A stretch of 33,544 nt of DNA, taken from NCBI GenBank assembly GCA_903834825.1, contig CAILKQ010000068.1, forward strand, positions 1 to 33,544, in the 5' to 3' direction. Of the stretch, positions 15,842-24,212 are shown in pieces (the stretch's first letter is position 1; the number at the start of each line of letters is the position of its first letter). Source of the stretch: an uncultured bacterium. Lineage in GTDB: Bacteria > Bacteroidota > Bacteroidia > Chitinophagales > Chitinophagaceae. Below the pieces are notes generated by a model, which did not search any database, was not told the DNA's origin, and saw nothing but the letters and a program-made list of their open reading frames with translations. The position numbers and the translations under genes were made by a program.

Positions 15842-18229
15842 TTATTTGGTAACTGCTTTCTCATCAATTTTAATCAGTACTTTATCACCTTTTATCATTG
15901 ATCTGTATTTTTCAGCATCAACAATCTTGCCATTTACCTTTAGTATATCTTCTTCAAACTCAATGGTATTTGAACCCTCACCAATCAAACCGTCCGCTTT
16001 CAACGCCTGAATAAGGCCTTGATCAGGACCTTCCATCATGCTGATTTCAGCATTCGCAGTGTCAGTATTGATGATTGAGATCTCAACATTCTTTTGGATC
16101 TTGGAAGTTCCCGTTGGGTGCATTTGGGCAAGGGTAGGGGCGATCACCAATGAAACAATCGACATCAATTTGATGAGGATGTTCATGGATGGGCCAGAAG
16201 TATCCTTGAATGGATCTCCAACAGTATCTCCAGTTACAGAAGCCTTATGGGGTTCAGATTTCTTGTAAAAAACTTCTCCATTGATCTCAACACCTTTCTC
16301 AAAGCTCTTTTTGGCATTGTCCCAGGCACCACCAGCGTTGTTCTGGAAAATACCCATCAACACACCACTGACAGTAGCACCAGCCAAAAATCCACCCAAT
16401 GCTTCTGGTCCTAAAATGAAGCCAATGAGCAAAGGAGAAACAATGGTGATAGCACCGGGCAACATCATCTTTTTAAGGGATGCTTCCGTTGAAATGGCCA
16501 CACATTTGTCATATTCTGGCTTTCCTGTACCTTCCATGATTCCAGGAATGGTACGGAATTGGCGGCGAACTTCTTCAACCATGGCCATGGCGGCTTCACC
16601 AACAGCGCGGATGGCAAGAGAGGAAAATATAAAAGGGATCATTCCACCAATAAACAAAGAAGCGAGTACATTTGCCTTGTAAATATCGATGTGTTGATTA
16701 TCCGGCATGGCTACCCCTACAAAGGCAGCAAACAAGGCAAGAGAGGTCAAAGCTGCAGAAGCAATGGCAAATCCTTTTCCGCTGGCTGCAGTAGTATTAC
16801 CCACCGCATCAAGGATGTCTGTTTTCTCACGAACCTCGCTGGGCAATTCACTCATTTCAGCAATACCACCTGCATTGTCTGCAATAGGACCGAATGCATC
16901 AATGGCCAACTGCATGGCAGTAGTGGCCATCATACCTGCTGCAGCGATGGCTACACCATACAAACCTGCACAAGCAAATGAACCATAAATACCACCAGCC
17001 AATACCAATATGGGCAAGAAGGTACTTTCCATGCCTATGGCCAGTCCACCGATGATGTTGGTTGCATGACCAGTAGCTGATTGGCGAATGATGCTCATCA
17101 CAGGACGTTTGCCCATGGCAGTATAATATTCTGTAATAATACTCATGAGGGCACCTACCACAAGACCTACTGCAATAGCACCGATAACACCATTGCGTGT
17201 AAATGCTAATCCACGCAGTATCATTGTTTCTGGCAAAATAGCGTTTACGATAAAATATGCTGCGATGGCTGTCAGGATCATGGAACCCCAGTTACCCATG
17301 TTGAGGGCTTTCTGTACAGCATGTGTACTTGCACCAGCAGAATCACTCACCCTAACAAACAAGGTACCAACAATCGATAAAAGAATACCTACGCCAGCAA
17401 TGACCATTGGCAACAAAATAGGGGCAATGCCACCAAAATTGTCAACTGAAATGGTTTCCTGACCAAGTACCATTGTTGCCAATACAGTTGCCACGTAGGA
17501 GCCAAACAAGTCAGCACCCATACCAGCAACGTCTCCAACGTTATCTCCTACATTGTCTGCAATGGTGGCTGGATTACGGGGGTCATCCTCTGGGATACCC
17601 GCTTCAACCTTACCCACCAAATCAGCACCTACGTCAGCCGCTTTGGTATAAATTCCACCACCAACACGTGCAAAAAGAGCGATGCTCTCTGCTCCAAGTG
17701 AAAAGCCAGTAAGCACTTCAATGGTGCGCAACATGCCTTCAGCATTTCCATCGGGAGCGAAAAAATGTTTCAATATGATGAACAAGCCACCCAATCCTAA
17801 AACGGCCAATCCAGAAACACCGAGGCCCATCACAGCACCACCAGTGAAGGATACATTGAGTGCTTTGCTGAGGCTTGTTTTGGCCGCTTCAGCAGTACGG
17901 ACATTGGCTTTGGTAGCAACTTTCATGCCTATATACCCTGCGGTTGCACTGAAAACGGAACCAATAACAAAAGAAATGGCAATACTCCAATGGCTACCTG
18001 CATTGCTCTGTGCCATGAATCCCAGCAAAAGGGCCACTATGGCTACAAAATAGCCAAGAATTTTCCACTCAGCCTTCAAAAAGGCCATGGCTCCTTCAGC
18101 AATATAAGTGCTGATTTCTTTCATTCTTTCAGATCCGGCATCCTGCTTTGATACCCAGCGAAATTTGATAAGTGTGTAAAGCAGTCCGACAACTCCCATC
18201 ATGGGAACGAGATAGATCAAATTTTCCAT
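15842..18229 (-). CDS. hppA: Membrane-bound cation-pumping pyrophosphatase
   Basis: Couples hydrolysis of pyrophosphate to pumping of H+ (or Na+) across the cytoplasmic membrane. 795 residues, about 16 membrane helices. The pyrophosphate site is complete: [40 protein letters not shown], and the later [22 protein letters not shown] (Ala at about 481) is the K+-dependent form; K+-independent pumps have Lys there. The ion-gate Glu is not at the usual place in the helix with DLFGSY but there is one in [12 protein letters not shown] (about residue 181), a pattern I associate with Flavobacterium-type H+ pumps. Residues about 706-795, after the last helix, are a soluble extension not usual for the family. 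The ORF track's first codon is TTG; ATG at 18229 ([10 protein letters not shown]) is the natural start. The terminator at the 3' end is shared with the opposite strand. Confidence 0.95.
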   Translation of the reverse strand: MENLIYLVPMMGVVGLLYTLIKFRWVSKQDAGSERMKEISTYIAEGAMAFLKAEWKILGYFVAIVALLLGFMAQSNAGSHWSIAISFVIGSVFSATAGYIGMKVATKANVRTAEAAKTSLSKALNVSFTGGAVMGLGVSGLAVLGLGGLFIILKHFFAPDGNAEGMLRTIEVLTGFSLGAESIALFARVGGGIYTKAADVGADLVGKVEAGIPEDDPRNPATIADNVGDNVGDVAGMGADLFGSYVATVLATMVLGQETISVDNFGGIAPILLPMVIAGVGILLSIVGTLFVRVSDSAGASTHAVQKALNMGNWGSMILTAIAAYFIVNAILPETMILRGLAFTRNGVIGAIAVGLVVGALMSIITEYYTAMGKRPVMSIIRQSATGHATNIIGGLAIGMESTFLPILVLAGGIYGSFACAGLYGVAIAAAGMMATTAMQLAIDAFGPIADNAGGIAEMSELPSEVREKTDILDAVGNTTAASGKGFAIASAALTSLALFAAFVGVAMPDNQHIDIYKANVLASLFIGGMIPFIFSSLAIRAVGEAAMAMVEEVRRQFRTIPGIMEGTGKPEYDKCVAISTEASLKKMMLPGAITIVSPLLIGFILGPEALGGFLAGATVSGVLMGIFQNNAGGAWDNAKKSFEKGVEINGEVFYKKSEPHKASVTGDTVGDPFKDTSGPSMNILIKLMSIVSLVIAPTLAQMHPTGTSKIQKNVEISIINTDTANAEISMMEGPDQGLIQALKADGLIGEGSNTIEFEEDILKVNGKIVDAEKYRSMIKGDKVLIKIDEKAVTK

Positions 18230-18288
18230 AAACAATTTTAGTGCGTTTGGTTATTGAACGAAACAGTTTTTTACTGACTTAGGGGCAG

Positions 18289-18296
18289 CAAAAATA
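18289..18296 (-). promoter_or_regulatory. Probable -7 element of the hppA promoter
   Basis: On the minus strand TATTTTTG matches TAnnTTTG exactly, about 60 bases before the hppA ATG; a TTC about 20 bases upstream is a weak -33 candidate. A second, poorer box (TAAAATTG) lies next to the ATG. The rest of the 146-base gap shows nothing else I can name. Confidence 0.4.
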
Positions 18297-18375
18297 GACA
18301 AAATCTGATGAAAAATGAAGGTTTTTTGCCGAATCATTTTTACCTTTTGGGATTAGATAATTCCGGTATTGACCT

Positions 18376-19548
18376 TTATTCATCATCATCAGACTGGATG
18401 CCATATCCTTTGAATATTCCGGCTATTTTTTTGGACTGATAAATGCTTCTGTTGAACTTGTTTCCCAAGACAATGATGGCGGTAGAATCATCCGGAAGCC
18501 TGCTGAAAACGGTATTGTTTCCATGCCACCAGCCGTTGTGGTAGATGATTTTCTTTCCTGTTGGCATTTCAACAAGTCTCCAGCCCAGTCCATAGTTGCG
18601 GGTACCCCTTCTTTCATAACTATATCCCTTAAAAGCCTCTTCCAGCGTTTTTTCAGCAAAAAGCTGGTCTTTTGAGAGCGCAAAATCCCATTTCATCATG
18701 TCTCTTGGGGTACTGTAGATGTTTTTATCGCCATAAATGGCATCAAGAAACATTATCGGTTCCCTTTGATTGTTAAATCTATAGGATGGGAGTACCGATT
18801 CTGCCATGTCTATTGAAAAGACAAAACTATTGTTCATTCCAAGGGGCTTGAAGAATACCTTGTTGAGGTAGTCAGAAAAACTCATCTGACTCACTTTTTC
18901 AACAATCAAGGCCAAAAGGGCATAATTGGTATTGCAGTAGTCAAAATAGGCATTGGCCCTACCAGGTCTAAGCTTATCTGCATTGTCAATCAATAATTGT
19001 AAAATATCGGTGTTGGTAACAAATCGATGCGTATCCCACCCCATTTTTTCAACAAAATGGACATAATTGGGCAGTCCGCTGCGGTGACTGAGCAGGTTCC
19101 TGATTGTAATCAATGGAAATGGAAAGCCCTCCAAGTATTTTGTTATGGGATCGTCCAGCAGCAATGCGGCATTTTCCCATAGTTTAAGGATGGCCATAGC
19201 AGTAAAGGTCTTTGAAACCGAAGCCAAGTGAAAAGCAGTATTGGAGTCAATGGGCTCACCGCTCAATACATTTTTAAGTCCTTGGTACTGTTCAAAGATT
19301 ATTTTACCATTCCTGGCAACAAGTATGCCGCCATTGAACCTTGATCGAAGCAATGTTTGGTCAAAAAAATGCTGGCTTGAATTCCTGAGTTCTTGGTCAA
19401 TCGCTGTGAATGCAGTATTTCGTGGTAAATTGATGGTTGTTATGGATTCTTTCAGTTTGAGTGGGCTTTGCTTTCTGTATCGATCAAAAACATAAAATAG
19501 CGCCGAAAAGGCGATAAACAAAATAAGGAACAGTTTAAGTTTCTGCAT
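18376..19548 (-). CDS. Serine hydrolase of the beta-lactamase/penicillin-binding fold
   Basis: A periplasmic or membrane-anchored class C beta-lactamase-like hydrolase (peptidase or esterase; true beta-lactamase activity is not implied). An N-terminal hydrophobic segment (LKLFLILFIAFSALFYVF) acts as signal or anchor. The catalytic set is intact: S-x-x-K in HLASVSKTF (S110, K113), Y-x-N in DYCNTNYA (Y204, N206), and H-N-G in IIYHNGWWHG (337-339) in place of KTG. The 390-residue length is usual for the family. It lies head-to-head with serA and downstream of no obvious partner. The substrate cannot be told from sequence; D-amino peptides or esters are typical for relatives. Confidence 0.92.
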   Translation of the reverse strand: MQKLKLFLILFIAFSALFYVFDRYRKQSPLKLKESITTINLPRNTAFTAIDQELRNSSQHFFDQTLLRSRFNGGILVARNGKIIFEQYQGLKNVLSGEPIDSNTAFHLASVSKTFTAMAILKLWENAALLLDDPITKYLEGFPFPLITIRNLLSHRSGLPNYVHFVEKMGWDTHRFVTNTDILQLLIDNADKLRPGRANAYFDYCNTNYALLALIVEKVSQMSFSDYLNKVFFKPLGMNNSFVFSIDMAESVLPSYRFNNQREPIMFLDAIYGDKNIYSTPRDMMKWDFALSKDQLFAEKTLEEAFKGYSYERRGTRNYGLGWRLVEMPTGKKIIYHNGWWHGNNTVFSRLPDDSTAIIVLGNKFNRSIYQSKKIAGIFKGYGIQSDDDE

Positions 19549-19561
19549 TGCTTTGCTTAAA

Positions 19562-19592
19562 TTGGAAACGGAACAATAAGTTGCTAATTTTG
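19562..19592 (+). promoter_or_regulatory. Promoter of serA
   Basis: TTG (19562-19564), a 20-base spacer and TAATTTTG (19585-19592): the best match in the window to the Bacteroidota promoter consensus. The serA ATG is 23 bases downstream of the -7 box, after an A-rich leader (AGAAAAAAAATA), giving a normal short 5' UTR. Confidence 0.7.
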
Positions 19593-19615
19593 TTTAAATC
19601 TACAGAAAAAAAATA

Positions 19616-20854
19616 ATGGTTAATACTAACAAAACCAGCTACCCCAAAGATAAGATCAAGATCTTAATGCTTGAAAATATAAGTGATGCTGCCATCAAAG
19701 TTTTCAAAGATGCCGGCTATGCAGACATCAAGAAAATTTCGGGTGCCCTTTCAGAAGATCAACTGATCAATGAGATCAAACAGGTACACATGGTTGGCAT
19801 CAGGTCAAAAACACAGATTACCGAAAAGGTATTGCAGCATGCTGAAAAACTTCAGGCAATTGGTTGTTTTTGTATAGGCACCAACCAGGTAAACCTTCAG
19901 GCAGCCCGTAAAAAAGGAATTGTTGTGTTCAATGCCCCATACAGCAATACCCGGTCAGTGGCAGAGTTGGTCATCGGGGCTTCTATCATTCTTATCCGGA
20001 AAATACTGGATAAAAACAAAGCTGCCCACGAAGGACAATGGAACAAGGATGCCAAGGGGAGTTTTGAAATAAGGGGTAAAACCCTTGGAATCATCGGATA
20101 TGGCAATATTGGTTCACAGGTAAGCATTCTTGCAGAGTCATTGGGGATGAAAGTTATATTTTATGACAATGTCACCAAATTACCACTTGGTAATGCATCA
20201 TCCAGAAAGACACTCAAGGAGGTTGTTTCAAAGGCTGACGTCATTACCCTTCACATTCCTGAAACGCAACAGACCAAAAATCTGATCAATAAAACCCTGC
20301 TCAAACACTTTAAAAAAGGTTCAATCCTGATCAACTTTGCGAGGGGAGAAGTGGTAGATCTTGATGCTTTGGCCACAGCCCTCAGAGCCGGACATTTGTC
20401 TGGCGCTGCCATTGATGTTTTCCCTATTGAACCGGAGAAGAACGGGGATCCCTTTTCATCACCCCTTCAACATATCCCTAATGTTCTCCTCACTCCACAT
20501 GTTGGTGGATCTACAGAAGAAGCACAGCATAATATAGGGGAGGATGTGAGTGCCAAATTGTTGCAATATCTTGAAATGGGGGCCACTACTGGATCCCATA
20601 CCGTTCCTGAAATAAGCCTTTCCCCGCAGGAAGGCACGCACCGCATTTTGCATATTCATACCAATGTTCCTGGGGTTTTGTCTGAGATCAACACGACTTT
20701 GTCTGAAAATAAAATCAATGTGCTCGGTCAATACCTCAAAACCAATGATGCTATTGGTTATGTAGTCTTGGATATCGATAAGAAGCTTTCTAAAAATGCG
20801 GTTGAGCTGCTTAGAAAAGTAAAAGGTTCCCTTAAAGTAAGGCTCTTATATTGA
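19616..20854 (+). CDS. serA: D-3-phosphoglycerate dehydrogenase
   Basis: Oxidises 3-phosphoglycerate to phosphohydroxypyruvate, the first step of serine synthesis. 412 residues, the E. coli-like type with a C-terminal ACT domain. Visible: Rossmann motif LGIIGYGNIGSQ, substrate Arg in NFARGEVVDLDAL, FPIEPEKNGDPF, catalytic His in LTPHVGGSTEEAQ, and an ACT domain from about residue 342 (ILHIHTNVPGVLSEINTTLS) that in relatives binds serine for feedback inhibition. A clear promoter lies upstream. A kinase-like gene follows 5 bases after the stop, so the two are co-transcribed. No serC or serB is adjacent. Confidence 0.96.
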   Translation: MVNTNKTSYPKDKIKILMLENISDAAIKVFKDAGYADIKKISGALSEDQLINEIKQVHMVGIRSKTQITEKVLQHAEKLQAIGCFCIGTNQVNLQAARKKGIVVFNAPYSNTRSVAELVIGASIILIRKILDKNKAAHEGQWNKDAKGSFEIRGKTLGIIGYGNIGSQVSILAESLGMKVIFYDNVTKLPLGNASSRKTLKEVVSKADVITLHIPETQQTKNLINKTLLKHFKKGSILINFARGEVVDLDALATALRAGHLSGAAIDVFPIEPEKNGDPFSSPLQHIPNVLLTPHVGGSTEEAQHNIGEDVSAKLLQYLEMGATTGSHTVPEISLSPQEGTHRILHIHTNVPGVLSEINTTLSENKINVLGQYLKTNDAIGYVVLDIDKKLSKNAVELLRKVKGSLKVRLLY

Positions 20855-20859
20855 TTTCT

Positions 20860-21888
20860 ATGATTGGTAACCATATCTTATACCAGTATTTTTCTGATGC
20901 AGTTGATTATCATATTGCCTTGTTTGGCAATGGACTCATCCATAAAACATATACTGTATCAAGAGCATCCGTCCCAGCATACATCCTGCAAGAGGTCAAT
21001 ACAGCTGTATTCAAAACCCCCTTGGATATTGCCTCCAATCTTGATGCCTTGTCTCAGTTCCTTAAAGAAAACAAAAAAGAAATCTTCTTTCCAACTCCAA
21101 TCTCCACGAAAAATGGGGATCCTTATGCAATAGCGTCCAACGCATATTTTAGGTTAACGCCATTTGTTGAAGGAACACATTCTTTAGATGCTTGCTCTAC
21201 TGCTGATCAGGCCTATGAAGCAGCCCTTCAATTTGGAAAATTCACTGCAGCGTTTAAAGGCATGGATGTGAGTATACTCAAACCTACGATTCCCCGTTTT
21301 CATGACCTGGCATTCAGGTGGCAACAGTTTACTGAAGCAATGCAGCATGGAAACAAGGATAGAATTCAACAAGCCTCAACAGTTATTGATCAAATACAAA
21401 ATGATTTTACCATCGTTTCAAGGTTTCAATCCATCATCTCTTCATCGCATTTCTTGCAACGTGTTACCCATCACGATACAAAAATTAGCAATGTTTTGCT
21501 GAATGAACAGGGTAAAGGTGTTTGTGTGATTGATCTTGACACAGTAATGTCTGGTCTTTTGATCAGTGATTTGGGAGATATGTTCAGGACTTATCTTTCT
21601 CCAGGAAATGAAGAGGAAACAGATCTCTCACAGGTATTTGTGAGGCCTGATTTTTACAAGGCAATTATTGCCGGATACCTTGAACACATGAATGATGTGT
21701 TGAACAAGGAAGAATTGGACGCTATCAATTATGCCGGACAATTCATGATCTATATGCAGGCCTTGAGGTTTCTGACTGATTTTCTGAATGACGATACCTA
21801 TTATGGTATAAAATATCCGCTGAACAATTACGACAGAACGATCAATCAATTGGCCTTGCTTGACCATTACAAAGCTGTCACGCTGTAG
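20860..21888 (+). CDS. N-acetylhexosamine 1-kinase-like phosphotransferase (APH fold)
   Basis: A cytoplasmic small-molecule kinase of the aminoglycoside-phosphotransferase fold. Of the relatives I know, it most resembles NahK, which phosphorylates GlcNAc/GalNAc at C1: shared stretches include YILQEVNTAVF, the catalytic RVTHHDTKISNVLL (Asp about 206, Asn about 211), CVIDLDTVMSG (metal-binding Asp about 225) and YYGIKYPLNNYDRT near the C-terminus. The exact sugar is inferred, not proven. The track's first codon is a TTG overlapping the serA stop; ATG 20860 (MIGNHILYQYF), 5 bases after serA, is preferred (342 residues). It is convergent with the cytochrome gene, with only 3 bases between stops. 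Confidence 0.8.
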   Translation: MIGNHILYQYFSDAVDYHIALFGNGLIHKTYTVSRASVPAYILQEVNTAVFKTPLDIASNLDALSQFLKENKKEIFFPTPISTKNGDPYAIASNAYFRLTPFVEGTHSLDACSTADQAYEAALQFGKFTAAFKGMDVSILKPTIPRFHDLAFRWQQFTEAMQHGNKDRIQQASTVIDQIQNDFTIVSRFQSIISSSHFLQRVTHHDTKISNVLLNEQGKGVCVIDLDTVMSGLLISDLGDMFRTYLSPGNEEETDLSQVFVRPDFYKAIIAGYLEHMNDVLNKEELDAINYAGQFMIYMQALRFLTDFLNDDTYYGIKYPLNNYDRTINQLALLDHYKAVTL

Positions 21889-21891
21889 AAT

Positions 21892-23286
21892 TTATTCTGC
21901 TTTCTTGACAAAGATGGTATCTGTAATGACCGATTTCATTGAATCACCAAAGTATAGATTAGCATTGGTTTTTATTGATTCCAATGCAAGCCTTTCATCA
22001 GTTGTTATTTTAATTCCCTGCAGATAAATCATTTTCAAATTCGGCAGATTCATCAGGTTTTTTACACCACCGGCAGTTGTCTTTGTATTTACAATGTTCA
22101 GGTATCCCAGATTATTCAATGCCGTAACCTGCTTCAATGCATTGTCTGAAATGTCAGTATGGTCCAGCCAAAGCTTCTCAAGGTTGATGAATTGATTGAG
22201 ATTTTTCAGGTCATTGTCCTTCAATGCTGAAAAGGATAATTTCAATTCTATAACATGCTCACTGATTTCAGCTGCTGCTACCAATGCATCATTAATTGTC
22301 CCCTCAATATTATAACCAATCAGTCGAATATGATTGTCATCTAATGATATAGTTGAGACAACCCATCCCATTTTTTCAAGCCTTTTCTTTATTTGCTCAT
22401 CAAGTTTATCGATGGGTTCCCTGGTTTTCACGATGGTTTTTTCTTGTATTTGGTTCTCCGCTTTAAAGGATGCCAATGCCTTGATCACCTTTGCATCTGG
22501 TGATAATGCTGCTACAGATTTATCAAAAGAGGCACCTGCATTGATCCACCATTGGAAAATGACCAGTTCTGCATCTGTGAGCTGTGTTTTTTCTTTAGGA
22601 GGCATGTGGTGCTCGTCAATATCATCCAACAAAATCCTTTTGATCAATTCTCCATCAGATGGATCTGTGGTATTGATCAAATTGCCATTCTTACCTCCCG
22701 CTTTTATCCAGCTAAGGTCATCCAAGCGTAATTTTCCTTTTTGTTTTTTACTGCCATGGCATTGAACACATTTCTGGTTCAGGGTATACTGTACCAGGTC
22801 CTTGTAAACCAGGGCTTGGTTGATGTCTTTGATGTCCAACGGCGCTGCCGTGATTGTTTTGGCATCAAGGGTTCCTTCAGTTAAAAATCCTTCTCCATGG
22901 GTAAGTGAACCTCCCTGGTGACCTGTCCAGGCCAGCATAACAAGCAATAAAAGTAGTGTATAGGTATGGGCAAGTCGCTTGGCCATTAATTTTTGCCGCA
23001 AGAAATAATATATAGTAAAGAGGGCAGTGGTTCCAATCGCCGTCCACTGGTGATTATCCACCAAATCTTGGTTGTTGATCCCTTCCAGAGAAAGGGTATA
23101 TCCTGTGACAAGGGAAAGGATAGCAGACAGTATTCCTATTCCCAGGATCAGGCGAATCGAAGCAGAGAGATATGTAAATTTATCAAACCTCGTTAGTCCA
23201 TCCATGACAATAACCAACACAAAAATACCAATGGGTAAATGCACCAAAACGGGATGAAAGCGGCCAATCAATTCTATCAGGTTCAT
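21892..23286 (-). CDS. Membrane c-type cytochrome: DUF2231 + PSCyt1 + leucine-rich repeats
   Basis: Function unknown; an inner-membrane redox protein by its parts. Residues 1 to about 125 hold four hydrophobic helices with the DUF2231-like start (GRFHPVLVHLPIGIFVLVIV). A planctomycete-type cytochrome module follows: covalent heme motif CVQCHG (C173-C176-H177) and a likely distal Met in DEHHMPPKEKTQL, then IFQWWINAGASF. Residues about 340-435 are leucine-rich repeats (LEKLWLDHTDISDNALKQV, LNNLGYLNIVNT, LPNLKMIYLQG). It is the last gene of the six-gene operon, 9 bases after the TIM-barrel gene. It probably sits in the membrane with the heme and repeats in the periplasm, feeding or receiving electrons. 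Confidence 0.85.
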   Translation of the reverse strand: MNLIELIGRFHPVLVHLPIGIFVLVIVMDGLTRFDKFTYLSASIRLILGIGILSAILSLVTGYTLSLEGINNQDLVDNHQWTAIGTTALFTIYYFLRQKLMAKRLAHTYTLLLLLVMLAWTGHQGGSLTHGEGFLTEGTLDAKTITAAPLDIKDINQALVYKDLVQYTLNQKCVQCHGSKKQKGKLRLDDLSWIKAGGKNGNLINTTDPSDGELIKRILLDDIDEHHMPPKEKTQLTDAELVIFQWWINAGASFDKSVAALSPDAKVIKALASFKAENQIQEKTIVKTREPIDKLDEQIKKRLEKMGWVVSTISLDDNHIRLIGYNIEGTINDALVAAAEISEHVIELKLSFSALKDNDLKNLNQFINLEKLWLDHTDISDNALKQVTALNNLGYLNIVNTKTTAGGVKNLMNLPNLKMIYLQGIKITTDERLALESIKTNANLYFGDSMKSVITDTIFVKKAE

Positions 23287-23295
23287 GCGATGGTT

Positions 23296-24204
23296 TTAGC
23301 TGTATCTTTTTCTTATTGTTTCCATCATGTACTTGTTGATGGCCCATTGATCAGCAACAGGTTGACTAGAGAAAGGAAGGGTCTGCAGATAATTGGGCGG
23401 ACCAAATTCAGTGAGGAACGTGATGGATTGCCCTTCAATTTTTTTTCTCTCAATGACCTTATCCCACCAATCAAAATGTGCCTTGACCTCATTTTTCCAT
23501 TCTGGTGCTCGTGGATCATTTACTTGTGGACCCTCAGCATGACCAATCCTCGCATGGATATGTTCTGTTCTTGCCAAAGCCACATCAACACTGATTTGTT
23601 GATCTGCTAATAAACCCTCATGTACATTGCACCAGTGCGAAATATCAAGGGTCAGTTTAAGTTCTTTGAATCGATCGATGAAACCCCTGGAAACATGGGC
23701 AGCAAAAAGCATCCTGCCCCGGTGGGTTTCATGGTAGATGGGCACGCCTGAAGCATCAGATTGTTTAATGGTCATGGCCACCATTGCTGCATTGTCATCA
23801 AAACTAAAATAGTCTTTACCTGAATGACAATTGATATAAAGGGGTTTCAAAGAGATGGCTCGTTCAATTGCATCAGAAAACTGTTTTTTGTGCAATGTGG
23901 GGTTGGAATCATGTCCGCCTGCCAGCAGTCCAAGTTTAAGTCCCGCTTTACCGACGGCTTCACTCAATGCATTCATCTCAGCAATAGAGCCCGGAACCCA
24001 TACTTCTATGCCATCATATCCATCTTTTTTGGCTGCTGCACAGAATTCCACAAGATTACCATTGAACCCCCAGTTGGTTGCCATGATGATCAGATTTGCG
24101 GCTGGCAACTTGATTGCAGGGGTTGCAAACGCATCAAGTTCTGTAGAAAGCAAAGAACCAGCCATCAATGATCCGGTCTTCAGAAAATTTCTTCTGTTGT
24201 TCAT
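23296..24204 (-). CDS. Exported sugar isomerase/epimerase-like TIM barrel
   Basis: A xylose-isomerase-like TIM-barrel enzyme carrying a twin-arginine-type signal (NNRRNFLKTGSLMAGSLL), so it should act folded in the periplasm rather than in central metabolism. Putative divalent-metal ligands are placed as in the family: Glu in YHETHRGRM, Asp/His in LDISHWCNVHEG, His in HIHARIGHAEGPQ, and Glu in FLTEFGPPNY. 302 residues is normal. Exported relatives act on sugars or keto-sugars as isomerases, epimerases or lyases; the substrate here is not readable. It is encoded between the DUF1501 gene (8-base gap) and the DUF2231-cytochrome gene (9-base gap), part of one operon. Confidence 0.88.
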   Translation of the reverse strand: MNNRRNFLKTGSLMAGSLLSTELDAFATPAIKLPAANLIIMATNWGFNGNLVEFCAAAKKDGYDGIEVWVPGSIAEMNALSEAVGKAGLKLGLLAGGHDSNPTLHKKQFSDAIERAISLKPLYINCHSGKDYFSFDDNAAMVAMTIKQSDASGVPIYHETHRGRMLFAAHVSRGFIDRFKELKLTLDISHWCNVHEGLLADQQISVDVALARTEHIHARIGHAEGPQVNDPRAPEWKNEVKAHFDWWDKVIERKKIEGQSITFLTEFGPPNYLQTLPFSSQPVADQWAINKYMMETIRKRYS

Positions 24205-24212
24205 GGTTTGAT

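Noticed and set aside
16038-18053. Chain of plus-strand ORFs opposite hppA, some Ala/Pro-rich and over 120 codons
   Set aside because: All lie within the well-conserved pyrophosphatase gene and have low-complexity composition expected from antisense reading of membrane-protein codons.
18376-19548. Calling the serine hydrolase an antibiotic-resistance beta-lactamase
   Set aside because: The fold and SxxK/YxN/HxG motifs are shared by many peptidases and esterases; nothing points to beta-lactam hydrolysis.
21883-21902. Small palindrome AGAATTTATTCT between the convergent kinase and cytochrome genes
   Set aside because: Only a 5-bp AT-rich stem without a T-run; too weak to call a terminator.
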